The notes: generated from the letters alone by a model not told the origin. DNA of 64,000 bases from Halospeciosus flavus (GCF_029814175.1 NZ_CP122312.1:372001-436000); one strand, 5' to 3'. Counted from the first letter of the stretch, positions 20,037 through 30,049 are shown. Translations and numbers: made by a program.

Positions 20037-20644
20037 CACCGCACCTCGACGGTGCAGAATCGGATACGGTCCCGACTACATCTACGCACGGAAGTAGCGT
20101 CTACGGCGGGCGTCCAACGTTCGCCCTCAGCCGTCGAGACGACCAAGACGGCGGTGCGGTGACGCTCTACGAACTCCTGCCCAAAGAGCAGGCGAACGCA
20201 CGTCACGACCGCCTAGAGCGCTGCGGTCGTAACCTCCGAACTGAGTCGTTTGTCGACGTGTTCGGCGATTCAACGGCTGGCCCAGTCGAGCAGTGGGCCT
20301 GGGAGGACTGGACGGCTGTGAAGATCGCGCGACTCTCCGGTGGTCGCCTCCGCTCGCTCCTCCCACTGCTCCGCGAGGAACTCGACGCCGTGGGTCTGGA
20401 TGTTGCGACCGTCACAGGGACCGGCGACGGCGACGTCTTCCTCCCGGAGACTGTCGGCGTTCGTCTCGCACTCGCGTTTCGAGGCATCAAGCCCATCCAG
20501 CGGGTCGACCGCATGCGGGCTTTCTGCCGTGGGCTCGCCCGAATGGGCGATGAAGAGTGCTACTACTGGTTCGCGAAGTGTCGTTCCCCGTCGAGTCCGA
20601 ACGGCGAGAAAGCCCTCCGAACCCTACTAACTGACCACCTATGA
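20033..20644 (+). CDS. 203-residue middle protein of system 2, unknown function
   Basis: A 203-residue protein locked between the ATPase and methylase by 4-nt overlaps on both sides, so it is almost certainly a component of the same complex or pathway. The C-terminal half is arginine- and leucine-rich and predicted helical (SGGRLRSLLPLLREEL, GIKPIQRVDRMRAFCRGLARM, ending HL), reminiscent of a helical adaptor or nucleic-acid contact. No catalytic motif is visible. GC content is high like the ATPase gene and unlike the methylase that follows. Confidence 0.72.
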   Translation: MTPHLDGAESDTVPTTSTHGSSVYGGRPTFALSRRDDQDGGAVTLYELLPKEQANARHDRLERCGRNLRTESFVDVFGDSTAGPVEQWAWEDWTAVKIARLSGGRLRSLLPLLREELDAVGLDVATVTGTGDGDVFLPETVGVRLALAFRGIKPIQRVDRMRAFCRGLARMGDEECYYWFAKCRSPSSPNGEKALRTLLTDHL

Positions 20645-23505
20645 CGGACCACAACGACGATCTAAAACCGCTCGCAATCGAGGGACAGCTTCCACTGAAA
20701 GCAGTAGGAATCGAAAATCTGAAAGAAGAAAATCCGAAGCATATGCCACCAAATCGGTATCTGTTCCCGTGGTATGCTCGGAGGCCTACCCCAGCAGCGC
20801 GGCTAGCTGTTCTTGCCTCAGTTTTACCGAAAGGTGTCGATAGTAACGAAATACTGAGTTTGATGCAGATTGAGCCACGTTTCGACATCGATGTTGACCT
20901 GGCTGAGTATGTAGAGAGGAAGAAGGCCACTGAAGACGAACGGTCTGGCACCCTTGGTGATCACTACGGTTACCCCCGTCCTTTCGAATCAACGCCCAGT
21001 CCGAAGCAGCGGAAAAACCTCCATGAAAAACTTCGAAACCACTGGGACGGAGAGCTTCCGACGGTCTTTGACCCTACAGCAGGCTCCGGGGTTATTCCAC
21101 TAGAGTCGCTTCGTTATGGCCTCCCCACTACAGCGAATGAACTGAACCCAGTTCCATCACTGATGCTAAAGGTTATTCTCGACTACCCAATCTCCGCGGG
21201 AAGCCTAAAGCAAGAGGTTGAGAAATGGGGAGAAGTAGTTAACAATAACGCAGAGGAAGAGCTATCCGAATACTTCCCTAGTGCTGACAATCGTCAGACC
21301 CCATCTCATTACATCTCCACATACACTGTTCAATGCCCGAATTGCGGATGTCGGATGCCTCTTACCTCAAAGTGGTGGTTACTAAAGAGGTCTGCCTCAG
21401 AGGGAATCGCTGTTCGTCCAAGATACGTTAATGGTGAATTACAATACGACCGGGTTGAGTTACCAGAAGATGTCACAAAGGATGAATTCAATCCGCAGAA
21501 CGGTCCACGTTCACGGGGAGGGGATACAGAATGTCCCAATTGTGACATTGTGACTGAGAGTTCAGAGATTAAGGATCTCGTTAGTCAAGGAAAATATGAG
21601 TACGAGATTCTCGGTGTGAAATACACCACTCCAAATGGTGGGTCTGGATATCGGACTGCGACTCAAACGGACTACGAGGGTTACGAGAAAGCGGTTGAGC
21701 GGGTTAACTCAGACTTCGAGCTTCATTCACTACTAGACGAAAAAATCCCCGAAAATGGACAGAAGACATCGGAACCAGCTGGCTACGGGTTCTCTGAATG
21801 GCGAGATATGTTCACCCCCCGTCAGTTGGTATCGCATTACGAGTACTGGCAAGCGTTTGAGGACGCCAAAGAAGACATAATTAGAGAATATAGTGAGGAG
21901 AAGGCTAAAGCGATAATCGACATACTCTCCCTAACAGGAGGTAAACTAGTCGATCGGAACTCGCGGATGTCTCCATATAATATCCACCGTGGGTATCCTA
22001 TGCACCTTACCGGCGCTAAAAATCTCAGCCCACAGTGGCTGTTCACTGACAACAACTCCTCGTCAGGGGATCAACAGTACCTCGATATTTTAGATCGGAT
22101 TCTGGGTTCATACGAAAAGATCGTTTCTTACCTAGAAAAGGTTGATGTGGACCCTGCTGATGTGCTCTCACAGGATGCAGCAAGCCTCTCATTGGAGTCG
22201 AATTCAGTTGAGTCAGTTGTGATTGATCCGCCATATTATTCTAGCATCATGTACGCAGAGCTATCAGACATATTCTATGTTTGGCTAAAGAGGTACCTCA
22301 ACGATGTACATCCCGAATTTTTCTCTGAGGATCTCACTGACAAGGAGGCAGAAGCAGTCGCAAATCCGGGAAAATTCCACGATGTGGCTGGAAATACGTC
22401 GAAGAAAGAGCTTGCACGCGACTTCTATGAAGAAAAAATGAGTGATATCTTCTCGGAGCTATATCGAATCGTAAAACCAGGGGGGGTTATGACTGTAATG
22501 TTCACTCATAAAGAGACTGATGCTTGGGATACACTAACCCGTTCCCTGATTAATTCCGGATTCACAATTACTTCTACACATCCAATAACGAGTGAGCGCC
22601 CTAATAGAGCAGACACCCAAGGAGGAGGTTCAGCCGATAGTACCCTTCTTCTGACTGGTCGAAAGCCACTAGAAGAGCAAGAGGACGCCGAGTCTATGCC
22701 TTCCCTATGGAGCGATGTAAAAGCTGAGACCAGAACCGCTGCAAAAGACGCTGCACGAGATCTTATTGACTCCGGAGTTAGCTTAACGAAAACAGACATA
22801 ATCATCAGTGCCTTCGGTCCAACGCTTAGGGTATTCGCAGAATCACATCCCGTCGTTGACGACGAAGACAACGAAGTTCGTCCTCGTCGGGCCTTGGAAG
22901 AAGCACGTGAAGCTGTCACTAAAGTATTGGTTGATGAGTATCTTGAAGCGGAAGGAATAGATGATTTAGATGATATTACAGAGTGGTACGTCCTGAGCTG
23001 GCTCGTGCACAGTTCCTCCGTTATTCCCTATGATGAGGGTCGTCAACTCGGACTAGGCATAGGCGTCGATATTGAAGAGATTAAAAGAAGTACCAAAGTT
23101 TGGGGGAGAAGTAGTGGCGATATTAGTCTCAATGGCCATCGCGACCGCGTACAGAACATCAACGAGAAGACCGAAGACCGATCCAGCCGCCTTCCGGTAA
23201 ACCCCGATGACCTCTCGTTCCCGCGTTCGCTGGACGCCGTTCACGCCGCAATGCACGTCTACGACAAGCGCGGCGAGACCGAGACCATCGAGTGGCTTCG
23301 GGAACGCAACTTCGACACTGACAGCCAGTTCAAGGCAACGCTGAAGGCGCTGCTTCAAGTACTGCCACACAACCACGACGACTGGGAACTCGCTCGGGAC
23401 CTCGCTGTCGGTCGGACAAGCGAAGTATTGGATTTAGACTTTAGCCCGAACGTTTTCGCAGAAGACAGCGACGATACGAAACAGAGCGAGCTTGAAGACT
23501 ACTGA
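20641..23505 (+). CDS. DUF1156 (COG1743) DNA methylase, system 2
   Basis: 954 residues. The family's conserved tryptophan/arginine start is seen as LFPWYARRP (41-49). The SAM-binding motif is FDPTAGSGVIPLESLRYG..ANELNP (143-170). Zinc-ribbon pairs follow (CPNCGC and CPNCD), then the catalytic DPPYYSS box near residue 530 and YAELSDIFYVW, as in system 1. It probably methylates adenine in host DNA to mark self or acts with the ATPase and helicase. Most of the gene (to about 23,130) is about 40-45% GC by spot count while the last 375 bp and both neighbours are well above 60%. The stop lies inside the 3' end of the antisense STAND-like gene. Confidence 0.85.
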   Translation: MTDHNDDLKPLAIEGQLPLKAVGIENLKEENPKHMPPNRYLFPWYARRPTPAARLAVLASVLPKGVDSNEILSLMQIEPRFDIDVDLAEYVERKKATEDERSGTLGDHYGYPRPFESTPSPKQRKNLHEKLRNHWDGELPTVFDPTAGSGVIPLESLRYGLPTTANELNPVPSLMLKVILDYPISAGSLKQEVEKWGEVVNNNAEEELSEYFPSADNRQTPSHYISTYTVQCPNCGCRMPLTSKWWLLKRSASEGIAVRPRYVNGELQYDRVELPEDVTKDEFNPQNGPRSRGGDTECPNCDIVTESSEIKDLVSQGKYEYEILGVKYTTPNGGSGYRTATQTDYEGYEKAVERVNSDFELHSLLDEKIPENGQKTSEPAGYGFSEWRDMFTPRQLVSHYEYWQAFEDAKEDIIREYSEEKAKAIIDILSLTGGKLVDRNSRMSPYNIHRGYPMHLTGAKNLSPQWLFTDNNSSSGDQQYLDILDRILGSYEKIVSYLEKVDVDPADVLSQDAASLSLESNSVESVVIDPPYYSSIMYAELSDIFYVWLKRYLNDVHPEFFSEDLTDKEAEAVANPGKFHDVAGNTSKKELARDFYEEKMSDIFSELYRIVKPGGVMTVMFTHKETDAWDTLTRSLINSGFTITSTHPITSERPNRADTQGGGSADSTLLLTGRKPLEEQEDAESMPSLWSDVKAETRTAAKDAARDLIDSGVSLTKTDIIISAFGPTLRVFAESHPVVDDEDNEVRPRRALEEAREAVTKVLVDEYLEAEGIDDLDDITEWYVLSWLVHSSSVIPYDEGRQLGLGIGVDIEEIKRSTKVWGRSSGDISLNGHRDRVQNINEKTEDRSSRLPVNPDDLSFPRSLDAVHAAMHVYDKRGETETIEWLRERNFDTDSQFKATLKALLQVLPHNHDDWELARDLAVGRTSEVLDLDFSPNVFAEDSDDTKQSELEDY

Positions 23506-25670
23506 CTGTCTGACTTCTCGTCTTCGAAACTCTGCTCGTTTTTCTCTTCCTCACCCGACTCGAGAAGTGCCGGCTGGGAATCCGTAGTAGCAATATCGTC
23601 CATGAATTCCGGCATCTCGAGCTCTCCGTCATCAAGTTCGTCCGCATCAATGAGTGGAGATTCGAGCTGCTGTTCGTACTGAGCGCGTTCATTACGATAC
23701 GTCTCGAAGCGTCGCTGGAGCGGAGAGAGAATCTCTGCATCGGCCGTGAACATACTTAATAGCTGGACCGAGAGTGAATACCACATCGCTGCGAAGACAG
23801 GGTTTTCCGCGCGTCCGAGTTCTTCACCTGCGTTCTCAATGAACTGGATGACCCACTCCGAGTCATCTGCTAGGTGGCTCGCAAACTTACCGATCGCATC
23901 AAGTATCTCCCAGAAGAGATCATCCTGCATTTGAACGAGTGACGTTCGGACCATCTCGTCTTCACCAGCCTCATCAATCATCGAACCAACCCGCGACTCA
24001 AGTGCAGTTTCGACATCGACGTTCTCCTCAAGTGTGTCGAGGAATGTGCGACACTCGGTGAAGAATCCACGCGCAGCCCCTCTATCCAAGCCATAGTTTT
24101 TGAAGATGTCGAGAACCGCCCGCTGCTGCTCGCCCTCCTCCTCCTCGCTTGTGGCCTCGCGATACAGCATTGTCCGGCATAAAATTTCGAGTCCGTCTTG
24201 GAGCGCCGTACCATCGGGCTCGTCCAAGTGTTCAGTAAATTCGTCTGCCTGAATCTCTTCGAGTACGAATTCGTAAATCTCCCAAGCAGAGGTCTCGAAC
24301 TCAGCTGGGGCTCGGGAACGAATCTGGCCTCGGAGGAGATTGATATACAAAAGCCCGATACGATAGTCCGCCTCCTCATCCTCGTCGATATCCTGCGCAG
24401 CGAACGTCTCATGGAATCGGTCAATCTCCGGAGCCAACAATCGGCTATGATGATCAAGAGGAGAGTAGGGAGCGAAACCCATGACGAAATTCAGACGCTC
24501 CCCAGGACCGAATCCAAGTTGGTCGATCTCCGAAGCAAGCTCCGTAGGTGACGGGTTCTCACCGTGGATACGTTCGAGATGGATACCGGCGAACGTGTTA
24601 TACGCGAATCCTTGGAGGGGTGCCATCTGTGATGTATCCTGTTCTGCGAACGCCTTGTGCGCATAATACTGGAAGGCAGCTCGATGGAGTGTACCTGTAT
24701 TCTCTGTTCGCTCGTAGAGGAACTCCCGGAACAAGTGATGAACGTCATATACTAACAGTCCAGATTCACCGGAGCGCCCGAGTTCCCGAATAACTGCTTT
24801 CTCACGGAGACTCTCAAGCGTCTGGCGAACCTCGCTTCGCGTGAAGTCCTCAAGTACATTCGCACAGATTTCAGCATCCAGTTCGATGAGAGGTGACGTC
24901 TGCCGGAGGAACGTCTCCTCGCGTTCGCTAAGTGACTTGAGATATTGCTGTTCGATGTGATAATAGACATCGTCGCGAATCTCGAGCTCCGGCTTGGTAT
25001 CGGAGGATTCGATGAGAAGCTCGAGATAGTACGGATGACCATCAATCGCAGAATGAATCTCCTCAATACGTGAGGCAGAGATATCCCCGAAAGCATCCTG
25101 GAGAATTGAACTCGTCTCCTCCGAATCGTACATCCCGAGTTTTATCGATCGGGCAGCATCCTCATAGGGGATACGCCCTGTGGTTACGAGATGAACCGCG
25201 GAACCGAGGCCTTCTGAGAGTTCTCGAAGAAAGTCACGAGTCTGTTCCGGTGATTCAGGAGCGAGCTTGTGAACATCCTTCAAGTAAAGGACAAGGGGAT
25301 TCCCGTTTGATATCCCCGCGGTAAGATTCTGAAGCTTCTTGATATGCCGAGATCGGTCATCTAACTGTGCGCCGAAAGGTACGGGACCAAACCCAACATT
25401 TCCACCAGTAATCTGATTCTTGAATGATTGCACGACACCCGCTGCGTCTCGCGCTTCAGCTAGCAGATCCTGGGCAACGACATCCGGTGTATGTCCTCGT
25501 CGAACAGCGAAGCCACGCATTCTGGATCGGTCGGTGAGATCCTCCAGTACGTGGTCGAGGAATCGATTAACCCCGACTCCCGGTTCGCCATAGAGGTGGA
25601 CAGTTTGTTCTCCCGCATGGATAGCCTCGTGAACAGCATCCAGTTCCTCAGAGCGAACATTCGAGTTCAA
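23499..25670 (-). CDS. STAND/AAA-like regulator with a dead Walker A, antisense within system 2
   Basis: 723 residues. The fold reads as a P-loop NTPase followed by a winged-helix and long helical repeats: HLYGEPGVGVNRF at residues 25-37, a Walker B-like LVLYLKDVHKL near 125-135, a TTGRIPYEDA stretch, then HPYYLELL and LREKAVIRELGRSGE..VHHLFREFL typical of STAND ATPases. In the P-loop, the expected Lys and Ser/Thr are V34 and N35, so nucleotide binding should be weak or absent. It overlaps the methylase 3' end by 7 nt and its start is 105 nt from the helicase start, giving a divergent promoter. It may be a sensor or regulator of the system, or an independent insert. Confidence 0.72.
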   Translation of the reverse strand: MNSNVRSEELDAVHEAIHAGEQTVHLYGEPGVGVNRFLDHVLEDLTDRSRMRGFAVRRGHTPDVVAQDLLAEARDAAGVVQSFKNQITGGNVGFGPVPFGAQLDDRSRHIKKLQNLTAGISNGNPLVLYLKDVHKLAPESPEQTRDFLRELSEGLGSAVHLVTTGRIPYEDAARSIKLGMYDSEETSSILQDAFGDISASRIEEIHSAIDGHPYYLELLIESSDTKPELEIRDDVYYHIEQQYLKSLSEREETFLRQTSPLIELDAEICANVLEDFTRSEVRQTLESLREKAVIRELGRSGESGLLVYDVHHLFREFLYERTENTGTLHRAAFQYYAHKAFAEQDTSQMAPLQGFAYNTFAGIHLERIHGENPSPTELASEIDQLGFGPGERLNFVMGFAPYSPLDHHSRLLAPEIDRFHETFAAQDIDEDEEADYRIGLLYINLLRGQIRSRAPAEFETSAWEIYEFVLEEIQADEFTEHLDEPDGTALQDGLEILCRTMLYREATSEEEEGEQQRAVLDIFKNYGLDRGAARGFFTECRTFLDTLEENVDVETALESRVGSMIDEAGEDEMVRTSLVQMQDDLFWEILDAIGKFASHLADDSEWVIQFIENAGEELGRAENPVFAAMWYSLSVQLLSMFTADAEILSPLQRRFETYRNERAQYEQQLESPLIDADELDDGELEMPEFMDDIATTDSQPALLESGEEEKNEQSFEDEKSDSQ

Positions 25671-25775
25671 GATAGATAGGAAGAAGAGATGCAGTTACAA
25701 AAACCTACGACAGGGGTGGGGAGCCTCCGCACGGGTTATATGTGGGTCGGAAGTAAAGAACAAGCACCTATCACG

Positions 25776-28700
25776 ATGCCTACGCTCGATGATCGACCCT
25801 GGCAGTCAATATATGAGAGCCAGCCGGCAGAAGCCGGGTCATACCTCGTCAATGAATTCTACATCCCAGCACTTGAGCGGAGCATTCGCTACGATCGTGT
25901 CGCCGGATACTTCTCGAGTAGCGCACTCGCTGTCGCGTCCCGCGGCATCGACGCGCTCGTCGAGAACGGTGGCAAGATGCGTCTCGTCGTCGGCGCGGAA
26001 CTCTACGAAACCGACCGACCAATCCTCGAAGCACTCACGGACGAACTCGGTGACGACCTCGAGGAACTCGACGACGAGCAACTCGATGCTCGCCTCCAAC
26101 TCCTCGCTCATCACCTCCGCGAGGACCGCCTCACTATCAAAGTCGCCGTGCCTCGCGAGGGCAACTGGGGTATCTTCCATCCGAAACTCGGGATCTTCCA
26201 CGACGACGCGGACAACACCCTCTCCTTCGAAGGCAGCGTCAACGAGACGGCTGGCGGGTGGGAACGCAACTACGAACGGTTCAAAGTCCACCGCTCGTGG
26301 GTTGATGGCCAGACAGGATACGTCGACGGCGACATCGACACCTTCGATCGCCTCTGGAGCGACGACCATCCCTACGTGGAGGTCTACGACCTTCCGGAAG
26401 CGATCGAACAGGAACTCATCGAGTGGAAGGCGCCGGACACAGACACGGCCGTCGACGAAGCCATCCAGATTGCACGTGGGGAAGCCCCACCGACCGAACG
26501 CGATAAGGCGAACATCATCGCGGACGGCTCCCTCACGCCAGGTGGACTCGCACTCGCCGAGGAGGGAAGCACCATCACGCCGTGGCCCCACCAGCGCGTC
26601 GTCTCAGATACACTCGTCAACACCTACCCGAACAGCTTCCTCCTCTGTGACGAGGTTGGCCTCGGGAAGACGATCGAAGCCGGCCTGACCCTCTCCCGCC
26701 TCGGCCTCACCGGGGAACTCGAGACCGGCTTGCTCCTTGTCCCTGCAAGCCTCACGATCCAGTGGCAGGAAGAACTCTGGGAGAAGTTCAACATCAACGC
26801 CTACCGCTTCGACCGGGGGAGCGGGAACGAGTACGTCTTCCACGACGCATTCGGCCGGGAATACGCACCACCCTCGACGGCCGACCTGGACCTCGACGCC
26901 GACCGCCACGAGGAAGCATGGGTCGAGAGTCCGATCTGGCGCTTCCTCCACACCCGACAGAACGACACAGGCCCAACAATCGTCATCATGTCGTGGCACA
27001 CTGCTCGTCTCGAAGACCGCTGGGACCAGGTGGCCCCCAAGGACGGCGGTCGACCACGAACTCGCGATGAGGTGCCGGCGAGCTGTCGGGGGCGAACACC
27101 AACGAACCGTGAGGGCGTATGGGACGCCGTCATCGTCGACGAGGCACACAACGCCCGTTTGGGCAGTAGTTTCTACTCACTCCTCGAACGCCTCCGGGAA
27201 CACACGCAGACGTACTATCTACTGACTGCGACCCCGATGCAGTTGCATGCAGGCGAGCTCTACGACCTCATGTCGCTACTCGATCTTCCTGGCGACTGGG
27301 AGCACAAAGGGCAATTCGTAGAGTTCTTCGAGACACGGCAGGCACTCACGCAGGCCCTCGACGATGAACTCGGCCCAAACGACAGAGGATCGACGAGTGA
27401 GGAGTGGTCCGCACAGACGACACTCGAAACGGGCCGGTATCAGGACCGACTCCCGTCTGAACGGACTCTCTCTTCCCGTGTCTTCGATACCGTTGCCGAG
27501 ACTCTCGAAATCGACGACGAGGACCAATCCCGGAAGATCGCGAAGGATCGCGTCCTCACAACCTGTACACTCGCCGCCGACTACGGCGAACACTACGACG
27601 GCTACATTGAGACGTTCCAAACAGCACTCGACGAATACGACGTCGACCCATTCGACGCAAACGAGGACGAGAAGCTCAAGTACCTGCTCTATCCCGAGTG
27701 GAAGGCCGAGGAGGAGTGGCTCACCTTCTCACGCGGTGATCGACTGACGGCACTCGACGACCTCTCCGAGTCGGGATGGCGCGTTGTGCAGGACGTCCTC
27801 GCCGAGTCAACGCCGGTCGATGCACTCATTCACCGGAACACACGCGATACCCTCCGGAAGTACGAACAGGTCGGCCTGCTCGACGCCACAGTCCCCACCC
27901 GTAACCCACAACAGCGCGAAATCGAGTTGACTGAGGCGACGCGCGAGGTGTATGACCGCATCGACGATTACACGAATAAGTTCTACAAACTCGCTCAACA
28001 GTCCGACGAAGCCGAGACACGGGCTATCGGGTTCGTGATGACCACCTATCGGCAACGGCTGACGAGTAGCGTCTACGCGATTTCACAGAGTCTCCAGCGA
28101 CGCCTCGAGACACTCAGAGCCCAACGAACCGTTCTGAAGGGCAAGCAACGGGCTACCGACCGGAATACAGCTGACTCCGAACAGGCAATACTCGACACAC
28201 TCTCGGAGTACGACCTCGACAATCTCGAGGCACTCGACGAGCTGGAGGGTGACTTCGAAGAGGCTGATCTCGCGGCAGTTGTCCCGAACGTCACCGACGA
28301 AGGCATCGATTTGCTCGAGCAAGAAATCGCGGAGTTAGAGTCGTTCGTCGACGATCTTGCACGGATCGACCGCGACCCGAAAATCGGCCAACTCCGAGAG
28401 GACCTTGCGAAGCTCGATCGGGATGGACATAATCGGATCATCATCTTCACGCAGTATGCAGACACGATGGACTTCATCCGCAGGGAGCTCATCTCGGTTC
28501 ACGGGGCGACAGTTGCGACGTACTCGGGCCGCGGCGGTGAGATGTACGACGCCGAAGATGGGACCTGGACGACAGTCGGGAAAGAGCGAGTGAAACGCGA
28601 ATTCGCCGACGATGACGGACAGGTCGATATTCTCGTCTGTACGGACTCTGCGAGTGAGGGGCTGAACCTTCAGGAGTGTGGCGCACTCATTAACTACGAC

Positions 28701-29708
28701 CTGCCGTGGAATCCGATGCGAGTCGAACAGCGTATCGGACGCATCGACCGGATTGGACAGGAACACGAGGAAGTCGCGATTCTCAACTACAGCTACAAAG
28801 ATACGGTCGAGACAGATATCTACGAGCGACTGGACGCCCGTATCGGGCTCTTCGAGAACGTCGTCGGCGATATGCAGCCAATCCTCTCGGGTGTGAGTCA
28901 GCAGATTCGTGACGCGACGCTCAAAGCCGATCCGGAAGAACGCGACGACGTCGTCGAGCAAGCCGACCGGCAGTTTGCCGACGAGATCGAAGATCAAGAA
29001 GCGGGCAATCGTGTGGACGTTGGCGAGTCACTTGCGTCGGTAGACACGCTTGTCGAACAGGACGTCATCGACGAGGCGAAACTCGACGCCTGGCAATCCT
29101 ACAACCACCCCGATATCGTCGACGTCGGCGATACTGAGTACGAATACGCGTCACCGTATCGAACTCGAAGCCTGCAGGCAGTCCTCGTCGGGAACGAATC
29201 CCTCGCCGACTCAGGCATCGTGTTCACCGCCCTGAGCGACGTCGAATCCAACTTCGACGACAGCGAATACGCCGATGAGTTTGCGTTCGGTGAGAGTACA
29301 TATCGTCTCTCAGTTGACGGGTCACCGATCGATGCACCAGCGCCAGCGGGCGAACAGACCCTTGCGCAGGCTATCGCACCAGGTGCAAAGGAAGTAGCCG
29401 TGACGTTCTCTGCAGAGTGTGCCGACGAATTCCCCTCTGTGCATCATCTCGCCCCAGGGAATCCGCTCCTCAGCCAGCTCATCAACATGCTTCGAGAAGC
29501 CAGCGAGGAAGCGGAACGATTCGTCCAGCAGACTCAAACTCGGTCAGAGCAGTCCGAACACCCCGTCGTTCGGGGATGGGGCCGCGACGGCGACCTTGGA
29601 CGGCTGACGAGTGATGGCGAAGTCGTCGAGGATCAGACGATGCAGATCCTACAGTCGTGGTGTGAGACGTTCCTCGAAAATCGCGACCAAACCGCTAATT
29701 CGACGTGA
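25776..29708 (+). CDS. PLD-SNF2 helicase/nuclease-like protein, system 2
   Basis: 1,310 residues from the ATG at 25776; upstream in-frame starts give non-acidic extensions. The N-terminal domain is phospholipase D-like with one HxKx4D box (HPKLGIFHD, about 133-141) and a GSVNETAGGWERNYE segment. The Snf2-type helicase follows: CDEVGLGKTIEAG (about 290), VDEAHNAR (about 454), LTATPMQL, then TDSASEGLNLQ (about 956) and PWNPMRVEQRIGRIDRIGQ. PLD-helicases of this kind (COG0553) recur beside DUF499/DUF1156 genes in predicted defence loci. The likely role is tracking on, or cutting, unmodified DNA. There is no second helicase for system 1 in the window. Confidence 0.85.
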   Translation: MPTLDDRPWQSIYESQPAEAGSYLVNEFYIPALERSIRYDRVAGYFSSSALAVASRGIDALVENGGKMRLVVGAELYETDRPILEALTDELGDDLEELDDEQLDARLQLLAHHLREDRLTIKVAVPREGNWGIFHPKLGIFHDDADNTLSFEGSVNETAGGWERNYERFKVHRSWVDGQTGYVDGDIDTFDRLWSDDHPYVEVYDLPEAIEQELIEWKAPDTDTAVDEAIQIARGEAPPTERDKANIIADGSLTPGGLALAEEGSTITPWPHQRVVSDTLVNTYPNSFLLCDEVGLGKTIEAGLTLSRLGLTGELETGLLLVPASLTIQWQEELWEKFNINAYRFDRGSGNEYVFHDAFGREYAPPSTADLDLDADRHEEAWVESPIWRFLHTRQNDTGPTIVIMSWHTARLEDRWDQVAPKDGGRPRTRDEVPASCRGRTPTNREGVWDAVIVDEAHNARLGSSFYSLLERLREHTQTYYLLTATPMQLHAGELYDLMSLLDLPGDWEHKGQFVEFFETRQALTQALDDELGPNDRGSTSEEWSAQTTLETGRYQDRLPSERTLSSRVFDTVAETLEIDDEDQSRKIAKDRVLTTCTLAADYGEHYDGYIETFQTALDEYDVDPFDANEDEKLKYLLYPEWKAEEEWLTFSRGDRLTALDDLSESGWRVVQDVLAESTPVDALIHRNTRDTLRKYEQVGLLDATVPTRNPQQREIELTEATREVYDRIDDYTNKFYKLAQQSDEAETRAIGFVMTTYRQRLTSSVYAISQSLQRRLETLRAQRTVLKGKQRATDRNTADSEQAILDTLSEYDLDNLEALDELEGDFEEADLAAVVPNVTDEGIDLLEQEIAELESFVDDLARIDRDPKIGQLREDLAKLDRDGHNRIIIFTQYADTMDFIRRELISVHGATVATYSGRGGEMYDAEDGTWTTVGKERVKREFADDDGQVDILVCTDSASEGLNLQECGALINYDLPWNPMRVEQRIGRIDRIGQEHEEVAILNYSYKDTVETDIYERLDARIGLFENVVGDMQPILSGVSQQIRDATLKADPEERDDVVEQADRQFADEIEDQEAGNRVDVGESLASVDTLVEQDVIDEAKLDAWQSYNHPDIVDVGDTEYEYASPYRTRSLQAVLVGNESLADSGIVFTALSDVESNFDDSEYADEFAFGESTYRLSVDGSPIDAPAPAGEQTLAQAIAPGAKEVAVTFSAECADEFPSVHHLAPGNPLLSQLINMLREASEEAERFVQQTQTRSEQSEHPVVRGWGRDGDLGRLTSDGEVVEDQTMQILQSWCETFLENRDQTANST

Positions 29709-29759
29709 CTCCCTCCGCGCCGTAAACGGCAGGACACTCTCTTCGAAGCACGCTGCCTT

Positions 29760-29781
29760 CCCCCGCCTTCAGGCTGGGGGG
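29760..29781. terminator. GC-rich hairpin between convergent genes
   Basis: CCCCCGCC, loop TTCA, then GGCTGGGGG, sitting between the helicase stop and the convergent small gene at 29786. It could end transcription from both sides. The same look (CCCC..GCCTTCAGG..GGGG) is also common at haloarchaeal TnpB-element ends, so it may be a leftover of such an element. Confidence 0.4.
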
Positions 29782-29785
29782 GATG

Positions 29786-30049
29786 TTACTCCGAACTCTC
29801 CTCAGAATCGTCCCGTGCTTCAGCAATCTCTTTGGCGACGTCTTTTACGTGCTGTTGGTGTGCCGCCGACGTTTGCACACTCTGTGCGGCCTCAAGTTGA
29901 TCGTTGACGACGATATTTTGCTGTGGCCCCCACTTCTCCGGCGGCTCTGACTTGATGTACTCCACCCAGCGCTTGACCGCCTCGATCCGCTCCTGGCGGT
30001 TCTGCTCGTGTTTCGCGTCGAGGGAATCAGGCACGTTTGAGTCGCTCAT
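29786..30049 (-). CDS. Small partner of the nucleotidyltransferase (possible TA component)
   Basis: 87 residues, highly charged and helical (AKHEQNRQERIEAVKRWVEYIK), with an acidic tail. It overlaps the 3' end of the upstream nucleotidyltransferase gene by 23 nt on the same strand, so the two are coupled. No domain is recognised. Arrangement as a tight pair inside a defence island suggests a toxin-antitoxin-like unit, but which partner would be toxic cannot be told from sequence. Confidence 0.65.
   Translation of the reverse strand: MSDSNVPDSLDAKHEQNRQERIEAVKRWVEYIKSEPPEKWGPQQNIVVNDQLEAAQSVQTSAAHQQHVKDVAKEIAEARDDSEESSE

Noticed and set aside
4794..29708. Assignment of the island to BREX or DISARM
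   Set aside because: I see no PglZ-type phosphatase, BrxA/B, DrmA or DrmB. The DUF499/DUF1156/PLD-SNF2 set is a different predicted assemblage.
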